From: an uncultured Collinsella sp.
Lineage (GTDB): Bacteria; Actinomycetota; Coriobacteriia; Coriobacteriales; Coriobacteriaceae
Reading direction: 5' to 3'
DNA length: 7,763 nucleotides
NCBI GenBank assembly: GCA_900752425.1
Contig: CAADVE010000046.1
Coordinates: forward strand, 1-7,763
Part shown: positions 1-5,010 of the stretch, one piece after another
How positions within the stretch are numbered: the first letter of the stretch is position 1
Layout: each line of letters begins with the position of its first letter
The notes under the pieces: model-generated
What the model saw: only the letters and a program-made list of their open reading frames with translations
Databases searched by the model: none
What the model was told of the DNA's origin: nothing
Made by a program: the position numbers and the translations under genes

Positions 1-100
1 GGCCCAAGCCTGTTCAAAGGTCAGGGGCTCCCCGGCGGCCGGGGGGGCGGCCGCCCCCCCGGCCGCCGGGGAGCCCCTGACCTTTGAACAGGCTTGGGCC
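1..100. repeat. Perfect 100-bp palindrome (two 50-base arms, no spacer)
   Basis: Bases 1-50 are the exact reverse complement of 51-100, with the axis between 50 and 51 inside a GGGCGG/CCGCCC core. Position 1 pairs with position 100, so the window edge coincides with the end of one arm. Cells rarely keep a spacer-free 50-bp perfect palindrome, and one that starts exactly at a sequence end is typical of a fold-back or assembly artefact. The right arm (about 51 onward) reads as normal coding sequence continuing into the downstream gene, so the left arm is the likely false copy. A real hairpin-type end is possible but much less likely. Confidence 0.95.
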
Positions 101-790
101 CAGGCCGAGGCCGACGAGGCAAAGGCCGATGCCACGGCCACGCTGGGGGAGCCAGCCGACATGTCCATCTCGCCGGCCAAGACCCCGCAGCCGCGCCATA
201 ACATCGATCCCGGCAGTACGGCATCTTTCAGCATTCTCGACGTGCCCGCGCAGGGTGCCCAGGCGCCCGCCCCCACGCATCGCCCCAACCTAGCTCGTGA
301 GGAAGACGCGGCCCGCCGCTCTCCGCTCGGTCCCATCCTCATCGCCTTCATGGCCGGCGTCATCGCTTGCTCGGCGATCGGAAATGTCTGGAGCTATGTG
401 GAGCAACAGCGCAAAGATGCCGCCAAGGTCGAGATGTCCGTGGAGCAATCGCTCAGCCGCACGCGCTCGGTACATGTGTCGGTCGAGGTCAAGGACGGCG
501 CGACGTGGGATACCGCGCGCGGCGACAGCCAAATGCTCATCCACATCGTGGGGCGCACGCTCAAAGGACAGATGATTGACGAGTATCAATACGTCAACTC
601 CGCTGGCGACGGTATCGAACTCAAGCCCGGTGACTACGAGCTCACGGTCGACGAGCCGCCCGTCGCCACCGACGGCACGCGCTTCCGTGCCTCAAAGCGC
701 ATGGTCCCCGTGAGCTTTAACTCACAGGCGCCCGACACGGTCGACACCACACCGCAGGGTGGGTTCGACCTTTACGTGGATGCCCAGTAG
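2..790 (+). CDS. 5'-truncated single-pass membrane protein of unknown function
   Basis: I do not recognise the family. The frame is open from the window edge to the TAG at 788-790. The first internal ATG is at 161, with a GGGGGAG stretch at 145-151 that could serve as its ribosome site. However, the frame upstream of 161 reads as plausible protein (an Ala/Glu-rich stretch including LTFEQAWAQAEAD), so the gene probably starts beyond the edge and is 5' partial. Its first codons, up to about base 50, lie in the suspect palindrome arm. Numbering from Met161, residues 1-55 are Pro/Ala-rich and probably disordered and cytoplasmic. Residues 57-77 form one hydrophobic membrane segment. Residues 78-105 are charged and helical. 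The remaining ~100 residues look like a beta-rich extracytoplasmic domain with a 'LKPGDYELTVDEPP' stretch, as in small beta-sandwich surface domains. The overall topology is N-in, C-out. A surface or envelope role is inferred only. Confidence 0.6.
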   Translation, partial: AQACSKVRGSPAAGGAAAPPAAGEPLTFEQAWAQAEADEAKADATATLGEPADMSISPAKTPQPRHNIDPGSTASFSILDVPAQGAQAPAPTHRPNLAREEDAARRSPLGPILIAFMAGVIACSAIGNVWSYVEQQRKDAAKVEMSVEQSLSRTRSVHVSVEVKDGATWDTARGDSQMLIHIVGRTLKGQMIDEYQYVNSAGDGIELKPGDYELTVDEPPVATDGTRFRASKRMVPVSFNSQAPDTVDTTPQGGFDLYVDAQ

Positions 791-860
791 GCGCTCGCCA
801 CTCATTCCGCTATGGCTACTCAATAATCGCCTGCCGTCCCGTCTCGCCGCCAAGAGTGGG

Positions 861-883
861 ACAATAGCCCTCGACACTATTGT
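861..883. promoter_or_regulatory. Operator-like dyad upstream of the epimerase gene
   Basis: ACAATAG (861-867) and CTATTGT (877-883) are perfect inverted repeats of 7 bp around a 9-base centre. They end 8 bases before the ribosome site of the aldose epimerase gene. The size and position fit a dimeric repressor site or a small 5'-UTR hairpin. No convincing -35/-10 pair could be placed around it, so the regulatory role is inferred. Confidence 0.3.
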
Positions 884-891
884 TTACTTTT

Positions 892-897
892 GGAGGA
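892..897 (+). promoter_or_regulatory. Ribosome binding site fixing the epimerase start
   Basis: GGAGGA lies 6 bases before the ATG at 904. A TTG codon at 880 is in the same frame, but it lies upstream of this site and has no site of its own, so ATG 904 is the start. Confidence 0.8.
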
Positions 898-903
898 AGT
901 AGC

Positions 904-1797
904 ATGTCTACCGTCACCACCATCAAGCGCGGCGGCCTCACCGCGGCCATCGATTCCATGGGTGCCCAGCTCACGAGCCTTGCCCTCAACGGCAACGAGT
1001 ATCTGTGGCAGGGCGACCCCGCCTTTTGGGGCAAGCATGCGCCCATCCTGTTCCCTATTGTGGGCTCGCTGCGCAACAACACGGCAACGTCTGCGGCCGG
1101 CACCTGCGAGATGCCGCGCCACGGACTCGCGCGCATTGTCGAGCACAAGCTGGTCGAGGTTTCGGAGGACGGCTCCTCGGTAACTTACGAGATCACCGAT
1201 ACGCCCGAGTCGCTCAAGGCGTTCCCGTTCCACTTTAAGCTCAACATGACCTATGCCTTGACCGGCGACGCCACCCTCACGCAGACCTTTGCCGTCACCA
1301 ACACCGGCGACGTGGACCTGCCGTTCTCGGTGGGCGGCCACCCCGCATTTAACGTGCCCGCCCCCGGTGCCGAGGACGAGGCGTTCGAGGATTACGAGTT
1401 GGCGTTTACCGAGGCTTGGACCAACGAGGCTCCCATCATCACGCCCGACGGTCTTATGACGTTCGAGGGCAGCTACAAGGCGCCCGATAACTCGGACGTG
1501 CTGCCCATCACGCACCGCAGCTTCGATAACGATGCCATCATGTTCACCGATACTCCGGGCTCCACGCTCACACTGCGCGGCCGCAAGTCGGGCCACGGCG
1601 TCAAGATCGACTTTGAGGGCTTTAAGTACATCGGCGTGTGGTCTGCCGCCAACGACGCTCCGTTTGTGGCGCTCGAGCCCTGGACCGGTCACACCACCAT
1701 GGACACCGAGGACGACGTCTTTGAGCACAAGGTCAACACCATCACCTTGGCTCCCGGCGAGACGGATGTTCGCAGCTTTAGCGTTACCTTGCTCTAG
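904..1797 (+). CDS. Aldose 1-epimerase, LacX-like subfamily (galactose mutarotase fold)
   Basis: The 297-residue protein would interconvert the alpha and beta anomers of an aldose or sugar phosphate in the cytoplasm. Such epimerases feed the right anomer into galactose or hexose use. Landmarks of the family, in order: NEYLWQGDPAFWGKHAPILFP around residues 31-51, SLRN with Arg57, PRHGLAR with His73, GGHPAFN with His146 (the expected catalytic His) and ALEPWTG with Glu258 (the expected catalytic base). The 'GxHPAFN...EPWxG' layout and the short length fit the LacX/YphB-type group better than classical GalM (about 340 residues). There is no signal peptide or membrane segment. The gene stands alone: 113 bases separate it from the gene upstream, and a strong terminator lies about 55 bases after its stop. 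No sugar kinase or transporter is next to it, so the substrate cannot be fixed from context. Confidence 0.9.
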   Translation: MSTVTTIKRGGLTAAIDSMGAQLTSLALNGNEYLWQGDPAFWGKHAPILFPIVGSLRNNTATSAAGTCEMPRHGLARIVEHKLVEVSEDGSSVTYEITDTPESLKAFPFHFKLNMTYALTGDATLTQTFAVTNTGDVDLPFSVGGHPAFNVPAPGAEDEAFEDYELAFTEAWTNEAPIITPDGLMTFEGSYKAPDNSDVLPITHRSFDNDAIMFTDTPGSTLTLRGRKSGHGVKIDFEGFKYIGVWSAANDAPFVALEPWTGHTTMDTEDDVFEHKVNTITLAPGETDVRSFSVTLL

Positions 1798-1823
1798 AGG
1801 TTCCGCCGCTCGGTCGATGCTGC

Positions 1824-1922
1824 GCGTCGTCCAGAGCGACAAGTTGTCATTCAAAAGGCAAGACATAGACCTTCTGGTCATGCCTTGCCTTTTTCATGCC
1901 ACTTGTTCGCTCTGGACGTCGC
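1824..1922. repeat. Long imperfect inverted repeat enclosing the terminator
   Basis: The left arm 1824-1844 and right arm 1901-1922 pair almost completely. A 17-base core, CGTCCAGAGCGACAAGT at 1828-1844, matches the right arm ACTTGTTCGCTCTGGACG apart from one extra T. After one mismatch, three more outer pairs can form. The arms flank the terminator hairpin at 1853-1893, so the whole forms a nested cruciform or RNA stem of about 99 bases. Such an outer stem is not needed for termination and resembles a small palindromic intergenic element, but no second copy exists in this window to show that it is mobile. Confidence 0.7.
1853..1894. terminator. Intrinsic terminator, probably bidirectional
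   Basis: AAAAGGCAAG (1853-1862) pairs perfectly with CTTGCCTTTT (1884-1893). The stem continues, after one A-C mismatch, through CAT/ATG, then GACC/GGTC around a TTCT loop. Five T residues lie at 1890-1894 on the + strand, and the A-run at 1853-1856 gives a U-run on the opposite strand. It sits about 55 bases after the epimerase stop and should end that transcript and insulate the ABC operon. Confidence 0.85.
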
Positions 1923-2060
1923 TCGCCGGCATTGCCAAAACATCGGCGTCCCCAATGGCTACCGTGTGTCTATTAATTTTTCGAGCTTGTGCTGCGCTGC
2001 TGGTCGCTGGCGTATATCCTGTTAAGTCGTCAGCATACGATTCAACAGGGAAGGCAGATT
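1923..2060 (+). other. Leader or promoter region of the ABC importer operon
   Basis: These 138 bases lie between the terminator structure and the solute-binding protein start. They include an AT-rich patch (CTATTAATTTTT near 1970-1981) and TATAT at 2013-2017, both possible promoter parts, but no pair of boxes with good spacing is convincing. CGTAT (2011-2015) and ATACG (2035-2039) can pair weakly. A possible ribosome site, AGGGAAGG at 2047-2054, precedes the ATG at 2061. The promoter of the operon is expected here by position only. Confidence 0.3.
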
Positions 2061-2987
2061 ATGCATTCTCCCCATCAACGCGACGTGCATCCACTGCCGG
2101 TATGCAGCCGTCGCATCTTTTTGGGTAGCGCTCTCGCTGCGAGCGCTTCCGTTGTCGCCGGCGCGCTCGCCGGCTGCCAGCGCCCATCCACGCTCAAGGT
2201 GGTTCAGCCCACGACGGGCGGCGGTCGCGACGACCTGTCCGATTCCGTGATCGGCAAGGATAAGATCCGCATCGGCATGGAGGCGGCCTACGCCCCGTAC
2301 AACTGGCAGGTTTCCGAAGCCAGTGAGTACACCATCCCCATCGACAACGTGCAGGGCGCCTATGCCGATGGCTACGACGTGCAGATCGCCAAGATCGTCT
2401 GCAGGGCCCTCGGTGGCGAGCCCGTTGCCGTCAAGCAGAGCTTCTCGGGCCTTATCGATTCGCTCAACAACGGCCAGATCGACCTCCTCATCGCCGGCAT
2501 GAGCGCCACGCCCGAGCGCGAGGAGTCTGTCGGCTTTTCCGACCCGTACTTCATTGGCTACTTTGGCCTGTTCGTAAAAGAGGGCTCTCCCTACCAAAAC
2601 GCCACCAAGCTTAGCGACTTTAGCGGTGCCACGGTACTCGGCCAAAAGGACACCATGCTCGACACCGTCATCGACGAGATCCCGGGCGTTGTGCACAAGA
2701 ACCCGGTCGACTCCGTCCCCACGGTGTTCTCGAACCTGCTGCAGGGCACGTGCGACGCCGTGACCTACAACACCGAGAATGAGAAGGGCTATATGGCCCA
2801 AAATCCCGGTATCGTCCCCATCCATTTTGCCGAGGGCGAGGGCTTTAAGCAGGAGGTCGCGGCAAATGTCGGTTGCCGCAAGGGCTCGGACAAGCTGCTT
2901 AAGCTCATCGACAAGACACTCAAGGGCATTAGCCAAGAGGAGCGCGACCAAATGTGGGACGCGTGCCTCGACCGTCAGCCGGCATAG
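2061..2987 (+). CDS. Polar amino-acid ABC transporter solute-binding lipoprotein (SBP_bac_3 family)
   Basis: A 308-residue protein anchored to the outer face of the membrane, expected to capture an amino acid and hand it to the permease encoded next. The N-terminus has a twin-arginine motif, SRRIFLG (16-22), then a hydrophobic stretch and a lipobox LAGC with Cys39 as the lipidated residue, so Tat export followed by lipidation is predicted. The mature part has the family landmarks: RIGMEAAYAPYNW (70-82), GYDVQIAKIVCRALGG (104-119), IDLLIAGMSATPER (140-153, Arg153 being the expected carboxylate binder) and FSDPYF (159-164). At the site where many relatives have Asp or Glu for the ligand's amino group there is Asn237 (DAVTYN). 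ATG 2061 was chosen over an in-frame start at 1989 because it has AGGGAAGG 6 bases upstream and gives a proper signal peptide. The permease gene starts 9 bases after the stop. The exact substrate is unknown. Confidence 0.92.
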   Translation: MHSPHQRDVHPLPVCSRRIFLGSALAASASVVAGALAGCQRPSTLKVVQPTTGGGRDDLSDSVIGKDKIRIGMEAAYAPYNWQVSEASEYTIPIDNVQGAYADGYDVQIAKIVCRALGGEPVAVKQSFSGLIDSLNNGQIDLLIAGMSATPEREESVGFSDPYFIGYFGLFVKEGSPYQNATKLSDFSGATVLGQKDTMLDTVIDEIPGVVHKNPVDSVPTVFSNLLQGTCDAVTYNTENEKGYMAQNPGIVPIHFAEGEGFKQEVAANVGCRKGSDKLLKLIDKTLKGISQEERDQMWDACLDRQPA

Positions 2988-2996
2988 GGAGGCAGC

Positions 2997-4145
2997 ATGA
3001 AAACCATTAATCGCCTGGCCTCCTTTATCAAGGCCGACCACCGTTATGTATACCTGGGCACGAGCGTTATCGCGGCGCTCGGCCTGGCGTTTAGCCAGCG
3101 CAACCCCACGCCGCTGAGTTTCTTGGCGCCTACGGGCGTGTTCCAAGACTGCCTCTGGGCAATCCTTTGGGCCTGGCTCGTCGTGTCGGCGGCGGCGCTG
3201 GTCACCAAGCTCATGCACTGGAACGACTATCGCGAAAAGTCGCCGTTCGCATCCGAGCGCTGCCGTCGTGGCGCACGCCTGGGCAGCTACGTCGTGGTCG
3301 CCATCGCGGCGATCTTTTTCGTGGACCGCTGCGTCATGTCGTTTATCGACCTGGTGCAGGTGAGCATTGTCTCGGATTCCAACCCCAGCGACTTTTTGTC
3401 GAGCCTGGTCTACATGACCTACAAGAGCGGTGACTTCTTCATTCGCGGTATCGAGATCACCATCGCGCTTGCCACCTTCGGCACCGTCATCGCATTCTTC
3501 CTGGCGCTGCTCTTTGTGTTCCTGCGTATTCAGACCTTCGACCGCGTGGATAACGACCTGGTGCGCTTCTTTAAGAGTATCGGCCGCGGCTTTGCGACCA
3601 TCTACTCCACCATCGTGCGCGGCACGCCCATGATGGTCCAGGGCCTGCTCATCTATTACGCGGGCTTCACCGTTTTGCGCGGCATGGGCTTCGAGACCGC
3701 CCAGGCCAACCAGATTTGGAGCACCTTCACCGCCGGCCTCGTTACCATCTCGCTCAACTCCACCGCCTACATGATGGAGGTCCTGCGCGGCGGCATCGAG
3801 TCCATCGATCCCGGCCAGGCCGAGGCGGCGCGCTCGCTGGGCCTGTCGCAGTGGCAAGCTATGCGTAAAGTCGTGTTCCCCCAGGGCATTAAAAACGCGA
3901 TCCCGGCGCTCACCAACGAGCTCATCATCAACATCAAGGATTCGTCGGTGCTCTCGGTCATCGGCGTGTTTGACCTCATGTACGCCACCACCACCGTCGC
4001 CGGCGTGTACTACCGCCAGATGGAGGTCTACTGCGTGGCGCTCGTGGTCTACCTGATCCTGACGCTCGTGGCGAGCCGCCTGCTCGAGGCCTTTGGCAAA
4101 AAGCTCGGCGCCGAGGCTCCGGTCACGCTGCCCAGCTCCAACTAG
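2997..4145 (+). CDS. Polar amino-acid ABC transporter permease with N-terminal membrane extension (HisM/GlnP type)
   Basis: Membrane subunit of the importer, 382 residues. The C-terminal part, from about residue 148 (FIRGIEITIALATFGTVIAFF), is a typical amino-acid permease domain. It includes STIVRGTPMMVQGLLIYY (204-221) and the EAA loop that docks on the ATPase (EAARSLGLSQWQAMRKVVFP from 276, with the conserved Gly282). Family members are usually 215-250 residues. Here about 145 extra residues precede the domain and carry three likely membrane segments (about 17-33, 52-71 and 97-117) separated by a basic, charged loop. The start is ATG 2997 with GGGAGG 2987-2992, overlapping the last base of the upstream stop codon, which indicates tight translational coupling. 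Only one permease gene is present, so a homodimer is inferred. Confidence 0.92.
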   Translation: MKTINRLASFIKADHRYVYLGTSVIAALGLAFSQRNPTPLSFLAPTGVFQDCLWAILWAWLVVSAAALVTKLMHWNDYREKSPFASERCRRGARLGSYVVVAIAAIFFVDRCVMSFIDLVQVSIVSDSNPSDFLSSLVYMTYKSGDFFIRGIEITIALATFGTVIAFFLALLFVFLRIQTFDRVDNDLVRFFKSIGRGFATIYSTIVRGTPMMVQGLLIYYAGFTVLRGMGFETAQANQIWSTFTAGLVTISLNSTAYMMEVLRGGIESIDPGQAEAARSLGLSQWQAMRKVVFPQGIKNAIPALTNELIINIKDSSVLSVIGVFDLMYATTTVAGVYYRQMEVYCVALVVYLILTLVASRLLEAFGKKLGAEAPVTLPSSN

Positions 4146-4167
4146 GCTCAAGACGAGGAGAATCATC

Positions 4168-4953
4168 ATGGCAGATACCGCCATTACCGGCGTTGCGGCC
4201 GCCGCACAGACCAATGAGCCGCTCATCCGCGTCGAGGGCCTGCGCAAGAGCTTCGGCTCGCTCGAGGTACTCAAGGGCATCGACCTGTCCGTCAATCCCG
4301 GCGAGGTCGTCACCATCATCGGCGCCTCGGGTTCGGGCAAGTCGACCTTCCTGCGCTGCCTCAACCTGCTCGAGACCCCGGACGCGGGCCACATCTGGTT
4401 CCACGGCCAGGACCTCACGGCCGAGCGCTGCAACATCAACAAGCTGCGCGAGGACATCGGCATGGTGTTCCAGGGCTTTAACCTGTTCAACAACATGGAT
4501 GTGCTCGACAACTGCACGCTCGCGCCCGTCACGCTCAAAAAGATGAGCAAGGCCGAGGCCGAGAAGGTCGCGATGGAGCATCTGACGAGCGTGGGGCTCG
4601 AAAAGTTCGCGCACGCCGCCGTGGGCCGCCTATCCGGTGGCCAAAAGCAGCGCGTGGCCATCGCGCGCGCCCTGTGCATGAATCCGCAGATCATGCTGTT
4701 CGACGAGCCGACCTCCGCACTCGACCCCGAGATCGTGGGAGAGGTGCTCGAGGTCATGCGCAAGCTCGCTGCCGACGGCATGACCATGGTCGTCGTCACG
4801 CACGAGATGGCCTTTGCCCGCACGGTGTCCGACCGCGTGGTCTTTATGGACAAGGGCGTGGTCCTCGAGGACGCCGCGCCGGCCGAGCTCTTCGGCAATC
4901 CTAAGCACCAGCGCACCCGCGAGTTCCTCTCGCGTTATCTCAACGACAAATAA
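4168..4953 (+). CDS. Polar amino-acid ABC transporter ATP-binding protein (GlnQ/HisP type)
   Basis: Cytoplasmic ATPase that powers the importer, 261 residues, close to the family's usual 240-260. All motifs are intact: Walker A GASGSGKST (52-60), Q-loop Gln102 (MVFQGFNLF), signature LSGGQ (155-159), Walker B IMLFDE (175-180) with Glu180 as catalytic base, D-loop SALD (183-186) and H-loop His212 (VVVTHEM). The FNLFNNMDVLDN and THEMAFAR stretches are typical of the polar amino-acid (PAAT) group. About 15 N-terminal residues rich in Ala precede the first strand and seem non-essential. ATG 4168 is chosen because GAGGAG (4155-4160) sits 7 bases before it; an in-frame start at 4093 would lie inside the permease gene. 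The gene follows the permease by 22 bases and ends just before a strong terminator, so it is the last gene of the operon. Confidence 0.95.
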   Translation: MADTAITGVAAAAQTNEPLIRVEGLRKSFGSLEVLKGIDLSVNPGEVVTIIGASGSGKSTFLRCLNLLETPDAGHIWFHGQDLTAERCNINKLREDIGMVFQGFNLFNNMDVLDNCTLAPVTLKKMSKAEAEKVAMEHLTSVGLEKFAHAAVGRLSGGQKQRVAIARALCMNPQIMLFDEPTSALDPEIVGEVLEVMRKLAADGMTMVVVTHEMAFARTVSDRVVFMDKGVVLEDAAPAELFGNPKHQRTREFLSRYLNDK

Positions 4954-4960
4954 TGCAAGC

Positions 4961-5000
4961 GAACGTGGCAAAGGGACCGCCTCTTTGCCACGTTGTTTTT
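4961..5000 (+). terminator. Intrinsic terminator of the ABC importer operon
   Basis: AACGTGGCAAAG (4962-4973) pairs perfectly with CTTTGCCACGTT (4983-4994). A G-T and a G-C pair extend the stem inward to a 5-base loop (ACCGC). A run of five T (4996-5000) follows after one G. It begins 8 bases after the ATPase stop. The next bases, 5001-5009, are the ribosome site of the downstream peptidase gene. Confidence 0.9.
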
Positions 5001-5009
5001 GGAGGAAGG
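5001..5009 (+). promoter_or_regulatory. Ribosome binding site of the M20 peptidase gene, touching the terminator U-tract
   Basis: GGAGGAAGG immediately follows the terminator T-run, and the ATG is at 5011. The in-frame TTG at 4993 lies inside the terminator stem and has no ribosome site, so ATG 5011 is the start. The closeness means the hairpin is part of the leader of any transcript that reads through. Confidence 0.85.
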
Positions 5010-5010
5010 C

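Noticed and set aside
1..100. Palindrome as a transcription terminator or mobile-element end
   Set aside because: There is no T-run next to it, no transposase gene and no target duplication. Perfect symmetry with no loop at a sequence edge fits an artefact better.
799..860. CCACTC/GAGTGG inverted repeat after the membrane protein gene as a terminator
   Set aside because: The arms are only 6 bp, more than 45 bases apart, with no T-run, so pairing is likely by chance.
877..1881. A 334-codon open frame on the - strand opposite the aldose epimerase
   Set aside because: It is a mirror of GC-rich coding sequence on the + strand, with no recognisable domain and no convincing ribosome site.
1932..1970. 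Possible T-box element (TGGCTACC) upstream of the amino-acid importer
   Set aside because: The T-box core needs the TGGNACC pattern, which this does not match. No specifier stem or following terminator/antiterminator pair is visible before the start codon.
2022..4916. A 964-codon open frame on the - strand across the whole ABC operon
   Set aside because: It lies opposite three genes with complete family motifs, and its product is low-complexity, rich in Arg, Asp, His and Val. Long antisense frames are expected where GC-ending codons remove stops on the other strand.
4993..5010. Alternative TTG start for the M20 peptidase at 4993
   Set aside because: The codon lies inside the terminator stem and upstream of the ribosome site, which belongs to ATG 5011.
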